A DNA stretch of 52,498 nt, taken from contig NZ_JAEL01000033.1 in assembly GCF_000518885.1 (NCBI RefSeq), forward strand, positions 1 to 52,498, read 5' to 3'. The stretch is from Bacillus sp. J33. GTDB taxonomy: Bacteria > Bacillota > Bacilli > Bacillales > Cytobacillaceae. The notes under the pieces are model-generated. The model saw only the letters and a program-made list of their open reading frames with translations, did no database searches and was not told where the DNA came from. Below, one piece after another: positions 1-7,798 of the stretch; the first letter of the stretch is position 1; each line of letters starts with the position of its first letter. The translations under genes were made by a program, and so were the position numbers.

Positions 1-15
1 CAGAGTGTAGACAAA

Positions 16-58
16 CCCCTTTTTCAAACAGCTATTTAAAGAAAAAGGGGCTTTTTAT
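16..58 (+). terminator. Intrinsic terminator of a gene left of the window
   Basis: A 10-bp stem (CCCCTTTTTC at 16-25 with GAAAAAGGGG at 41-50) is followed by CTTTTT. It ends a plus-strand gene that lies mostly or wholly outside the window. Confidence 0.7.
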
Positions 59-126
59 CTTTTTTAACGGCATATTTAGGTGTGTGGATTAAGATAGAAC
101 CCCATATATTGATTGGGTAATAATGA

Positions 127-157
127 TAAAAAACGGCTGTCGACTTTGTCGACAGCC
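127..157 (-). terminator. Intrinsic terminator of ppaC
   Basis: A perfect 10-bp stem (GGCTGTCGAC at 135-144, GTCGACAGCC at 148-157) with a 3-nt loop is followed on the minus strand by GTTTTTT. It lies just downstream of the ppaC stop. Confidence 0.75.
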
Positions 158-160
158 TGA

Positions 161-190
161 AGCAGTGCCATTTTGAGGCACTGCTTTTTT
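161..190 (+). terminator. Plus-strand intrinsic terminator facing ppaC
   Basis: The stem AGCAGTGCC (161-169)/GGCACTGCT (177-185) is followed by a T run at 184-190. With the hairpin at 135-157 it forms a tandem that insulates convergent transcription. Confidence 0.65.
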
Positions 191-193
191 ATC

Positions 194-1126
194 TTATTTA
201 CTTGCTAAAACATTTGTCAGCGGCGGTACAATTTGCTTTTTGCGTGATACAACGCCTTTAAGAACGGCTTTGTTGTCTTCAAGTGTTACATTATATGCCT
301 GCTCAACAGCATTTGCTTCCTTGCCGAGGGCGATAGCAACAGAATCGTTATTCAGGATGTCGGTTAAAACAAAGACGAATAAATCAAGCTCTTTGTTTTT
401 GATATTCTCGGAAATCACTGCCTCAAGTTCAGCCTGGCGGTTTAATACGTCATTTAGGTCAACAGCGTTCACCTGAGCGATTTCAGTTTTATAGCTACCC
501 ATCTGGAATTCTTTTGCATCAAGGGAGATTAGCTCTTCAACTGTTTTTTTGCTTAAGTCTGCACCAGCTTTCAGCATTTCCAAACCATACTCTTCAGCAT
601 TAACGCCCGCGATTTCTGCTAGCTCGCGTGCAGCTGCAATGTCCTGGTCTGTGCATGTAGGAGATTTGAATAAAAGGGAATCTGAAATGATGGCAGAAAG
701 CATTAAGCCAGCTGTTTCTTTGCTGATTTCGACTCCGTTTTCTTTGTACATTTTGTTTAGGATCGTTGCTGTGCAGCCAACAGGCTCAGCACGGTAATAT
801 AGCGGATCGCTTGTTTCAAAGTTTGCGATGCGGTGATGGTCGATCACTTCAAGGATTTTTACATCTCGAATATCATCAGCACTTTGCTGGAATTCATTAT
901 GGTCAACAAGAATGACTTCGTTAGCTTCCTTTGATACAGCCTCAACTAGGCGTGGAGCTTCCGCTTTAAAGTAATTCAAAGCATATTGTGTTTCCTCATT
1001 TACTTGGCCTAGGCGAATTGGTTCGGCATCAACGCCTAATTTGTTCTTTAATTCTGCATACGCAAGTGCTGAACAGATAGAGTCTGTGTCTGGGTTTTTG
1101 TGTCCGAAAACAAATACTTTTGACAT
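194..1126 (-). CDS. ppaC: Manganese-dependent inorganic pyrophosphatase (family II)
   Basis: This cytoplasmic enzyme hydrolyses pyrophosphate to two phosphates, which pulls biosynthetic reactions forward. At 310 aa it is full length for family II PPases. The DHH-type metal and catalytic residues are visible: GHKNPDTD at residues 8-15 (H9, D13, D15), DHN at 75-77, IDHH at 95-98, and an aspartate in the ISD motif at 149. The C-terminal DHHA2 domain carries the SRKKQ substrate-binding motif at 294-298. The start is ATG behind AAGGAGTAAGGATT. The gene stands alone between a hairpin pair and a divergent phosphoesterase gene. The identification is secure. Confidence 0.96.
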   Translation of the reverse strand: MSKVFVFGHKNPDTDSICSALAYAELKNKLGVDAEPIRLGQVNEETQYALNYFKAEAPRLVEAVSKEANEVILVDHNEFQQSADDIRDVKILEVIDHHRIANFETSDPLYYRAEPVGCTATILNKMYKENGVEISKETAGLMLSAIISDSLLFKSPTCTDQDIAAARELAEIAGVNAEEYGLEMLKAGADLSKKTVEELISLDAKEFQMGSYKTEIAQVNAVDLNDVLNRQAELEAVISENIKNKELDLFVFVLTDILNNDSVAIALGKEANAVEQAYNVTLEDNKAVLKGVVSRKKQIVPPLTNVLASK

Positions 1127-1308
1127 AATCCTTACTCCTTCTATATGTATTGTGGGTTTTTTTCCTTTTGTTATTTTACCATATATCTAATGTAATGGCG
1201 GTATGGAGAAAAATCAAATATTGTAAATTTTTCGGGCTGTTTTTAGGGATGATAGAGGAAGCATTTAATTTGTGGAGAAATAGTTAGGTACGGTAAGGAG
1301 GAGACAAT

Positions 1309-2061
1309 ATGGGAAAAGTTGCAGTGATTTCAGATATACATGGAAATATGACGGCACTTGAGGCTGTTTTGGAAAATATCCGTGAACGCGGAATTGAGAC
1401 GATCTTTTGTCTTGGTGATTTAATTGGAAAAGGCCCTAATTCCCGTAAAGCTGTAGAGAGGATCAAGGAAACATGTGAAGTGGCCCTTCTTGGCAACTGG
1501 GATGATTTTATCCAGAAGCCGGTGGATTTCGAGGAGGGGAAGTGGCATCAAAACCAGCTGGGAAAAGAAGGATTATCCTATTTAAGCACGCTGCCATTCC
1601 ATCATGATTTTTATATGAGCGGAAAATATGTAAGACTGTATCATGCTTCAGCGAAAAGCATCTATCACCGGGTGGTGCCGATGCGAGACTCTCATGAAGA
1701 AAAGCTTGCCATGTTTGAGAATACAGAAAATATTGTTGCAGGCGAAGGCGGAAGGATACCGGATGTGGTCGGGTATGGTGATATCCATGCTGCGCTGATA
1801 GAACCTATCCATCCGCAAAAAACGCTTTTTAATGCAGGAAGTGTTGGAAATTCTCTTGATATTCCCCAGGCTGCTTATGCCATTCTGCATGGAGTATATC
1901 TTTCAAAGGAACCAGCTGCTTTTTCAATCGAAATTGTCCGAGTCCCGTATGATATTGAAAAAGAAATCGCGATTGCAAAGGAAATGGGAATGCCAAATCT
2001 TGAGGCTTATGCACTGGAATTGCGCGAAGCAAAATATAGAGGAGCACCGAAGAAGGTGTAA
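1309..2061 (+). CDS. Calcineurin-like metallophosphoesterase
   Basis: A 250-aa cytoplasmic metallophosphoesterase of the YfcE/ApaH-like superfamily. It opens with VAVISDIHGN (Asp-x-His metal ligands at residues 9 and 11), then CLGDLIGKGP near 35-44. A GNWD motif stands where many relatives have GNHD. Near 158 it has GYGDIH where the family usually has GHTH, so the last metal-site block is slightly atypical. The start is ATG behind AAGGAGGAGACAAT. The substrate cannot be read from the sequence; phosphodiester or protein phosphatase activity are both possible. It shares its terminator with the convergent STAS gene. Confidence 0.8.
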   Translation: MGKVAVISDIHGNMTALEAVLENIRERGIETIFCLGDLIGKGPNSRKAVERIKETCEVALLGNWDDFIQKPVDFEEGKWHQNQLGKEGLSYLSTLPFHHDFYMSGKYVRLYHASAKSIYHRVVPMRDSHEEKLAMFENTENIVAGEGGRIPDVVGYGDIHAALIEPIHPQKTLFNAGSVGNSLDIPQAAYAILHGVYLSKEPAAFSIEIVRVPYDIEKEIAIAKEMGMPNLEAYALELREAKYRGAPKKV

Positions 2062-2157
2062 GACTGTACGGATCCATTGCTAAACGTGGAGGGGAATTTT
2101 AAGGCACAGAAGAATGATGTCTATCTCCAGACAGATTTTTTCATAATCAGGGCCAGC

Positions 2158-2201
2158 AAAAAAGCTGACTTTCTTGGTGATGGAGTCAGCCTTTTGCTTT
2201 T
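2158..2201. terminator. Bidirectional terminator between convergent genes
   Basis: A hairpin AAAAGCTGACT...AGTCAGCCTTTT with A-rich left and T-rich right flanks lies between the phosphoesterase gene and the minus-strand STAS gene, so it can serve both. Confidence 0.65.
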
Positions 2202-2202
2202 A

Positions 2203-3228
2203 TTAATATATTTTCCGGCCTTTTTTAGAAAGGGCATAATAGATGCCATGCTGCAGGTTTGTGAAGCAGTTGAATTTGGAAAGATTGAAGTTCGTTTCAG
2301 TAATTTTTGTGCCGAGTTCCGGGGAGATGCCAACAAGGATGGTTTCGGTACCTATCAGGCTGGCTGCAGCAGCGAGCTTGCTTAGAAACTCTACAGTGTA
2401 GGCGCTGATGGCTTGGTTCAATCCGGTCAAATCCAGGATCAGACAGTCAGCCTGGTGCTTTGGCAGACTGTTCAGTGTTTTATCTACTAGTTCCTCTGAA
2501 CGGAACTCATCATATCTTCCTAATAGCGGAACAACTACGATTCCATCCAATACTGGAATGACAGGAGAAGAGATTTCTTTTACAAGTTCCTTTAAGTCTC
2601 TTGTCCGATCTTCCACTAGTTTTTCAAGTTCACTGATTTTTTTCGATTCCTCCCGTCTGGCAAGTGCATGGATGTTTTCCTCCACGGTAACTGTTGAAGG
2701 GAAATAATCCAGTTCAGTGTAATTATGTTCACCTAATTGGTCTGTAACTTTTCTATACCAAAGGCTTGTACCAAACACAGCGGAAAAGATGCCGGCAAAG
2801 TGCCCCGGCAGGAATGTTCCGGATTCAGATTTTCCTTGTTCTTTATTTATCTTATATTCCCAGCTATCCACCGTACGGACTTTAGCAGTTTTCGCTTCCG
2901 GATCCAAATCGGTTATTATGAATTTTCCCCAGCCGGCTGAGGCATAAATTCGAGGAATAATATTGGCGACTTCCTCCACAGGAAGATCCATCTTTCTAAA
3001 AAATTCACCTACTGCCATTCCTTGCCTGAATCCTGTGGTTTCAAGGACAAGGCTTGAAGTTTCTTTTCCCGATATCTCTTCAATGGTATCAAAAAAGCTT
3101 TTCATGGCTGACTTAATCCAAAAAAGGACGGCCTCTTCCCCTTCAAAATTGAAGAGTCCTTTATCCAAGTCCCAGCTATAATCAAATCCATCTATTTTAG
3201 TTTGAAGCACTAAGCCTTCTACTGTCAT
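2203..3228 (-). CDS. RsbR-like regulator: V4R-type sensor domain plus STAS domain
   Basis: This 341-aa soluble protein has a V4R/XylR_N-like ligand-binding region (about residues 30-180; FRQGMAVGEFF, then SAGWGKFIITDLD and TFLPGHFAGIFSAVFG). A short charged helix follows (190-215), then a C-terminal STAS domain (about 217-335). The layout resembles RsbR-family stressosome proteins, which use a non-heme-globin or other sensor plus STAS. In the STAS domain DLTG is kept, and a serine lies where RsbR has its first phosphorylated threonine (my alignment by eye). The start is ATG behind AGGGGGTAATGGT. There is no rsbS, rsbT or sigB beside it, so it is an orphan. Ligand and partner are unknown. Confidence 0.75.
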   Translation of the reverse strand: MTVEGLVLQTKIDGFDYSWDLDKGLFNFEGEEAVLFWIKSAMKSFFDTIEEISGKETSSLVLETTGFRQGMAVGEFFRKMDLPVEEVANIIPRIYASAGWGKFIITDLDPEAKTAKVRTVDSWEYKINKEQGKSESGTFLPGHFAGIFSAVFGTSLWYRKVTDQLGEHNYTELDYFPSTVTVEENIHALARREESKKISELEKLVEDRTRDLKELVKEISSPVIPVLDGIVVVPLLGRYDEFRSEELVDKTLNSLPKHQADCLILDLTGLNQAISAYTVEFLSKLAAAASLIGTETILVGISPELGTKITETNFNLSKFNCFTNLQHGIYYALSKKGRKIY

Positions 3229-3351
3229 ACCATTACCCCCTGATATGGATATGTAGTGTATTTTAAAAGCAATGTACTTATCTCCTGGAAAACCGCACTA
3301 GCTCATTTCATTTACCCATTTTTTAAAAAGAAAAACCTCTTTTATAAAATT

Positions 3352-4011
3352 TTATCGGCGTCTGTTAATATATAGCTTCTTTGATTTTTCATTTACATAG
3401 GCGTACATGATCTCATCTTTATGAATATGGTTATTACGGAGCTGTTCGAGCAGCCAATCTTTTGTTTGTCCAAGCAATTGGAGGTTTCGCTTCTGGATTT
3501 TCCCGTCAACAATAACGGCAATCGGAAGGCCTTCATCCTGAATGGAAATATTTAAATGTTCAACAGTCACCGGGGTATTCGCTGCTTTTGGTATAATGCT
3601 AATTTCTCCAATTGGCTCCAGGATGGCATAATCGACATCGGCAATTTTGGGAAACCCTTTGCTTCTAAGTATGGCGAGAAGCTGTGAAACAGAAAGATGT
3701 GATTTTTCTAGATTATCCTCAAGAATCTCGCCATTTTTGATCAGCATTGTAGGTTCTCCAAGGAAAAAGCGGTTGCCGACTTGATTAAGCGTTAGATAGG
3801 AAAATAATATATGCAGTCCTACAAGAATGGCTAAGGCTGCCAGTGTCGGAAGGTACTCTGTACTTATAAGAGGCTCTGAGGCGACTGTCCCAACAATGAT
3901 AATGGCAACCAAATCATATGGGGTCATTTGGATTATGGTTGATTTCCCCATCAATCTCATGATCATGATAGTTATTAAGTATATACTTAATATTTTTAGG
4001 ATCAACAACAT
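3352..4011 (-). CDS. DUF421 (YetF-like) membrane protein
   Basis: A 219-aa protein with about three N-terminal membrane helices (residues 1-75) and a cytoplasmic C-terminal domain. Family hallmarks are MRLMGK near 18-23, a QMTPYDLVAIIIVGT segment, and a central stretch about loops on regulation (GEILEDNLEKSHLSVSQLL). In B. subtilis, members such as YetF, YdfR and YrbG are linked to the spore or its envelope, but their molecular job is not settled. The start is ATG behind AAAGGAGCTTCTTT. A second DUF421 paralogue lies at 30455-31132. Confidence 0.85.
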   Translation of the reverse strand: MLLILKILSIYLITIMIMRLMGKSTIIQMTPYDLVAIIIVGTVASEPLISTEYLPTLAALAILVGLHILFSYLTLNQVGNRFFLGEPTMLIKNGEILEDNLEKSHLSVSQLLAILRSKGFPKIADVDYAILEPIGEISIIPKAANTPVTVEHLNISIQDEGLPIAVIVDGKIQKRNLQLLGQTKDWLLEQLRNNHIHKDEIMYAYVNEKSKKLYINRRR

Positions 4012-4082
4012 AAAGAAGCTCCTTTAAATGAATTATTATTCAAAGGATTTGCTACATTTGTTCCTTTCATGTGAGAAATTGT

Positions 4083-4114
4083 AAAAATGCCCGGATTAAC
4101 AGAATCCGGGCATT
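4083..4114 (-). terminator. Intrinsic terminator of plsY
   Basis: A perfect 12-bp stem (AATGCCCGGATT at 4086-4097, AATCCGGGCATT at 4103-4114) with a 5-nt loop is followed on the minus strand by a T run. Confidence 0.85.
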
Positions 4115-4116
4115 GT

Positions 4117-4743
4117 TTACGCACGTTTTTTAGTATCTCTCGGAGGAATCCGATCGTTTTTAAGACTTTTGTCGGTAATTTTGGGCTCCGTTTTATTAAT
4201 AAAGTTCTTAATGTTAGACCGGTGCAGAAAAATTAGAAATAAAAGGAAAATAGAAAAGATAAGTTCATGTTCACGCCCGGGTGTAAAAAGGGAATAAACC
4301 AATAAAGAAACACCTACTGATAAGGAACCATAAAATACATATTTAGTAAAATAAATGACTGCAATAAAAGAAATATAGGCTATAAAAAACATCCAGATAT
4401 TAGCGATAATCAATACTCCTGCTGTGGTAGCGATAGCTTTCCCGCCCCGGAAACCAGCAAAAATAGGAAAACAATGCCCGACAACAGCAGCCAGGCCAAC
4501 CATTAGCAGCTCAGCATCCGTGTGCAGCAGGAGTGGCAATGCGGCTGCAAATGCCCCTTTTCCGATATCGACTAGCAAGACCACGATTGCCGCCTTTTTT
4601 CCAAGCACCCGCAGTGTGTTGGTTGCTCCTGGATTATTGCTCCCGTGATCCCGGATGTCGATATGAAACGCGTATCTGCCTACTAATAAAGCGGTAGGGA
4701 TCGATCCAATCAAGTACGCAGCCAGATAAATTAGTAACGTCAT
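4117..4743 (-). CDS. plsY: Acyl-phosphate:glycerol-3-phosphate acyltransferase PlsY
   Basis: An integral membrane enzyme that moves an acyl group from acyl phosphate to glycerol 3-phosphate, the first step of phosphatidic acid synthesis. At 208 aa it has five to six membrane helices and the three conserved loop motifs: GSIPTALLVGR near residue 12, HGSNNPGATNTLRVLG near 34-49, and FRGGKAIATTAG near 98-109. The hydrophilic lysine-rich C-terminal tail is usual. The start is ATG behind AAAGGATTGATAAG. The identification is secure. Confidence 0.95.
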   Translation of the reverse strand: MTLLIYLAAYLIGSIPTALLVGRYAFHIDIRDHGSNNPGATNTLRVLGKKAAIVVLLVDIGKGAFAAALPLLLHTDAELLMVGLAAVVGHCFPIFAGFRGGKAIATTAGVLIIANIWMFFIAYISFIAVIYFTKYVFYGSLSVGVSLLVYSLFTPGREHELIFSIFLLFLIFLHRSNIKNFINKTEPKITDKSLKNDRIPPRDTKKRA

Positions 4744-4903
4744 CTTATCAATCCTTTTTACACAATATATTCACTATAGGCTGCATTTCGCCTACTCTCG
4801 CAAAAAATTTTTATAGAGCACCCTCTTTCATTGTCATTGTCTACAGTTTACCATATAATGGTTGTGTTTGAGTTTGTATTTGTAATTATTTGAATGTTCG
4901 GCG

Positions 4904-5680
4904 GTGAAGAGTATGGCAGTAGCAAAGGCAGGACAGGTAAGATCCCAAAACGAGATTCCAGCGGGTTTATTTGAAAGTTTAAACCTGAGAGGGATCAATT
5001 TTGATGGGAAGAAAATAGCAGATATTTGTTCAGGAATAGGAACTTTTACAAGAAAGTTAAGGCTAAGAAAGGCAGACGTAATTGGAGTGGAACCATCGGA
5101 GGATTTGCTAGAAAAAGCAAAGGAAATAAGTAGGGCAAGGTTTGAACATATTCCCTTTGTGAATGGAACAGCTGAGCATACAGGCTTGGAGTCAAGCAGC
5201 TATGATTTAGTAACTGTCTATAAGGCATGGCACGGGTTTAATCGGGAATTGGCATTGAAGGAGATTAAGCGTATTTTAATGCCAATGGGAAAATTGATCG
5301 TTTCAGATGCAGAATTTCTAAGAGGCAATGAGGCAGTGGAAGCTGCAATTAAGGCATGTGAGAGCTTTTATGGCAAAACATTGTGGCCAGCGGGCTCCAA
5401 GGCAAAGTCCGGACAGCTCATTAACAGTTTTCCTGTTAAGTGGTTCGCAGAATGGAAGAAAAATGGATTCGAATTAAGGGACTTTTACAAGCTGGACTAT
5501 AGTGTAACCTTCAGCAATGAAATGTTGTTAAATGAGGTTTTGGCATCTTATAATGCACCGGCAGAAAATACAAAAGAAATATCATTAGCATTAACACAAG
5601 ATTTGGACAATCAATTTGGATCCAGTGCCTCTCATGCTGTACCATATGCCAGCTATGTTTGTATTCTGGATTCTTATTAG
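4904..5680 (+). CDS. Class I SAM-dependent methyltransferase
   Basis: A 258-aa protein with a methyltransferase-11/25-like fold. The SAM-binding motif I is IADICSGIGTFTRKL near residues 39-53, then an acidic strand end (IGVEPSEDLLEKA), and motif IV-V around YDLVTVYKAWHGF. The N-terminus (QVRSQNEIPAGLFESL) resembles UbiE/COQ5-type enzymes, but the substrate is unknown. The start shown is GTG at 4904; an ATG at 4913 three codons on is equally possible because neither has a strong Shine-Dalgarno site. It is monocistronic with its own terminator. Confidence 0.75.
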   Translation: MKSMAVAKAGQVRSQNEIPAGLFESLNLRGINFDGKKIADICSGIGTFTRKLRLRKADVIGVEPSEDLLEKAKEISRARFEHIPFVNGTAEHTGLESSSYDLVTVYKAWHGFNRELALKEIKRILMPMGKLIVSDAEFLRGNEAVEAAIKACESFYGKTLWPAGSKAKSGQLINSFPVKWFAEWKKNGFELRDFYKLDYSVTFSNEMLLNEVLASYNAPAENTKEISLALTQDLDNQFGSSASHAVPYASYVCILDSY

Positions 5681-5707
5681 CCCTCTTTTCATGAGGGTTA
5701 TTTTTTT
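5679..5707 (+). terminator. Intrinsic terminator of the methyltransferase gene
   Basis: The stem AGCCCTC/GAGGGTT (5679-5685 with 5693-5699) leads straight into a T run at 5699-5707. Confidence 0.8.
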
Positions 5708-5797
5708 GCACTTTTCGTAAAGTCTGCTGCTTTTCGGGGTTAACCAACGGGCAGAATTTATAAGTAGTAACAACCGTTTATGAGAATAAAGCCTTTC
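5704..5797 (+). repeat. Internally deleted copy of the AGGCT-type intergenic repeat
   Basis: The left part (cttttcgtaaagtctgctgc..., ending in aaccaac) matches the first 50 bases of the repeats at 7401 and 52303. The right part (gggcagaatttataagta... to gagaataaagcct) matches the last 60 bases of the copy at 41621-41840. The core of about 130 bases is missing, with CAAC at the junction. Confidence 0.6.
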
Positions 5798-5808
5798 TTT
5801 ATATAAAA

Positions 5809-5950
5809 GCTCTGTTAAGTTTTCTTATTGATTTTTCGACAAAGTTGATTAAGAGTGGAAGGCGCTCGACTCCTGCGGGAGGAGGCTCACCGCCCGCCCC
5901 GCGGAAAGAGAGTGCCTGGAACGGAAATCAACAGCCCCATTTAACAGAGC
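5809..5950 (+). repeat. MITE-like repeat with perfect 10-bp terminal inverted repeats
   Basis: This 142-bp element is bounded by GCTCTGTTAA (5809-5818) and TTAACAGAGC (5941-5950). The inside carries the family core: gttgatt, gcgctcgactcctgcggga, ggaggctcaccgccc, gtgcctggaacggaaatcaac. It codes for nothing evident. It is the shortest family member and lies 12 bp after the deleted copy. Confidence 0.7.
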
Positions 5951-6159
5951 CGATATAAAAAGTATTGAATTGAACGGTTGTCTCAATTATGATTATTTCG
6001 TCACTCAAAAAGAAAGATTTGTCTTCGTATATATGAATAGGATAATCTTTATATAGTGCATAACAGATGCCTGGAGTTTGACTAATTGTATACCCGGCTA
6101 AGTGAAAAATTGCCGGTATTCATAGGTGCTAAAAAACATTGGAAGGAGATGAAAGTTTC

Positions 6160-6537
6160 ATGGATCATTATTCTTTGGAAGAATGGCTTAAGTATGTGGA
6201 AAATGAGCTAGGGGAAGAAGAGCGGGAAGCCTATGAAAAACATCTCTATACATGTGACCAATGTTTGGAGGTATATCTTGAAGCGATGGAAGAAGTGGAA
6301 AATGGATTGCCGGCAATGCCGCGCGAAGATGAATTTATCAATCTTGTCATGGCACAAATAGCTGATGAAAATACGGAGGAACTCAAGGAGTTAAATGAGG
6401 CAGGGGGTCAAAAGCGGCCATCCACAAGATTTGAGCGGTGGTTTCCAATAGCTTTTGCCTGTCTGCTGCTTATAGGCAACCTGGTGAATAGGCTGGATGG
6501 GTCTAATAATAAAACAGAAAACTTTGAGCACGATTAA
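6160..6537 (+). CDS. Orphan membrane-anchored zinc-finger (ZAS/zf-HC2-like) anti-sigma-type protein
   Basis: A 125-aa protein with an N-terminal ZAS signature, H28-x3-C32-x2-C35 (HLYTCDQC), and an acidic middle. One membrane helix follows at about residues 94-110 (FPIAFACLLLIGNLV), then a short tail. This is the layout of anti-sigma factors that hold an ECF sigma factor in the cytoplasm. No sigma gene lies beside it, so the partner is unknown and the role is inferred. The ATG at 6160 is chosen because GGAAGGAGATG ends 8 bases before it; an in-frame TTG at 6139 lies upstream of that site and is unlikely. Confidence 0.7.
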   Translation: MDHYSLEEWLKYVENELGEEEREAYEKHLYTCDQCLEVYLEAMEEVENGLPAMPREDEFINLVMAQIADENTEELKELNEAGGQKRPSTRFERWFPIAFACLLLIGNLVNRLDGSNNKTENFEHD

Positions 6538-6570
6538 CTCTTAACTGGATGTTAAGGGTTTTCTTTTTTG
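6536..6570 (+). terminator. Intrinsic terminator of the anti-sigma-like gene
   Basis: The stem AACTCTTAAC/GTTAAGGGTT (6536-6545 with 6551-6560) is followed by ttctttttt. It overlaps the stop codon. Confidence 0.65.
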
Positions 6571-6615
6571 TTATAAATATTTGAAAAATAGGGACAATTC
6601 TTTTAGAATTAAAAA

Positions 6616-6629
6616 AGACTAACAAGTCT
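6616..6629. promoter_or_regulatory. Candidate TetR-type operator
   Basis: The inverted repeat AGACT-N4-AGTCT lies about 130 bases upstream of the TetR gene. It has the gactNacNagtc style of many TetR-family autoregulatory sites. It is inferred from shape and position only. Confidence 0.35.
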
Positions 6630-6756
6630 ATTTTAATATAAGGAAAATACGACGAAAATTACATAATGGGTATTCCTCTTCCATAAATTTAGAAACTTCA
6701 GGTAAAGTAAGGAGCAGAGCGGCTAACTCAATCATAATGATAAGGGAGGGAGCAAA

Positions 6757-7374
6757 TTGACGCCAATCGTATCCGAGGAATATAAACGGAAAAAGAAAAA
6801 GGAGATTCTGGCTGGTGCACTTGCCTGCTTTGCGAAGAAGGGCTTTCAGGCAGCTGCAATTGATGATATTGTCGCCTATTCAGGAATTAGCAAGGGTGCC
6901 ATTTATAATTATTTTAAAAGCAAGGAAGAAATCTATCTGGAGCTAATGAATGAGCAGACTAAAGCCGGGAATGCCAAGATTGTGGAGGAAATCTCCAATC
7001 TATCTTCAGCGAAAGAAAAGCTTGAGTATCTTTTTGAATTATACAAAGAAATGAGTCCGTTCAATCAAGAACGAAAAGATAAAATTACTGTTCATCTCGA
7101 ATTTACATTGCACTCTTCCAGGGATGAAAATTTGAACAGAATTTTAAATGAAAGAGGAAAGAGGTTCTTTTTGGATCTAATTTCCAATATTATGGAAGAA
7201 GGGCAAGCTGCCGGGGAATTTCGTCCGGATGCTGACCCGATTCATGTTGCCAGCATGTTCTGGACTATTATGGATGGGGCAATGCTGCACAGTGTTCTAA
7301 ACGAAGAATACCCATATAAAACGGTCATTCATTATATAAAAAGCCTTGTTATGAAGGATTTAATGCAGAATTAA
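6757..7374 (+). CDS. TetR/AcrR-family transcriptional regulator (YerO-like by context)
   Basis: A 205-aa repressor-type protein. The N-terminal helix-turn-helix runs through IDDIVAYSGISKGAIYNYFKSKEEIY (about residues 33-58), followed by an all-helical ligand domain. The start is TTG at 6757, supported by AAGGGAGGG at 6742-6750 with a 6-base gap. In B. subtilis a TetR gene (yerO) lies before swrC/yerP, dgkB and rlmCD. Here dgkB and rlmCD follow, but the RND pump gene swrC is absent from between them. The ligand and targets are unknown. An AGACT-N4-AGTCT site upstream may be its operator. Confidence 0.8.
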   Translation: MTPIVSEEYKRKKKKEILAGALACFAKKGFQAAAIDDIVAYSGISKGAIYNYFKSKEEIYLELMNEQTKAGNAKIVEEISNLSSAKEKLEYLFELYKEMSPFNQERKDKITVHLEFTLHSSRDENLNRILNERGKRFFLDLISNIMEEGQAAGEFRPDADPIHVASMFWTIMDGAMLHSVLNEEYPYKTVIHYIKSLVMKDLMQN

Positions 7375-7400
7375 AAGCATAACCCATTAGTCTTTTGGAA

Positions 7401-7604
7401 AAGCTGTTTTCGAAAGTTTGTTGCTTTTCGGGTGACTATCTAAGTTTAACCAACTGAACTGATTGTAACGGAGGCCAGTTGACTTTAGCGGGAAGAGAGG
7501 GGAGAGGGAGGCCCCACAGGCGAAGCAGGGGAGGCTCTCGTCTCTCTTCGCAGGTTCTAAGTGCCTGCAGCGGAAATCAGACGGCAGAATTTATAAATAT
7601 AATC
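7401..7604 (+). repeat. AGGCT-type intergenic repeat, copy 3
   Basis: This non-coding element starts with aagctgttttcgaaagtttgttgc. It carries the family core (gattgtaacggagg, ggccccacaggcgaagc, aggggaggctc, gtgcctgcagcggaaatca) and fades out near cagaatttataaatataat. An open frame of 66 codons inside it is a chance reading of the repeat. Confidence 0.65.
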
Positions 7605-7653
7605 AGGTTATTTTTGAAGGAAGAGGGTATAATTCTTTTGTGCCATCTGCCAC

Positions 7654-7682
7654 TTGAGAAAACATTCAGAAGTGAATAGAAT
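7654..7682 (+). promoter_or_regulatory. Predicted sigma-A promoter for dgkB
   Basis: TTGAGA (7654-7659), 17 bases, TAGAAT (7677-7682), about 115 bases before the dgkB start. It places dgkB in its own transcription unit, separate from the TetR gene. Confidence 0.5.
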
Positions 7683-7798
7683 AGATACCGGAAGTGCATC
7701 GCAATAATTGCTAAGCGCATTTCTATCCGCTATGATGTTAAAAGATGGAATATATAAACGGATTAAGACAAAGTTGATTAAATAATAGGATGATGGCT

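Noticed and set aside
7479-7679. 66-codon plus-strand frame
   Set aside because: It is a reading of the repeat element at 7401-7604, and other copies of the repeat do not keep the frame open.
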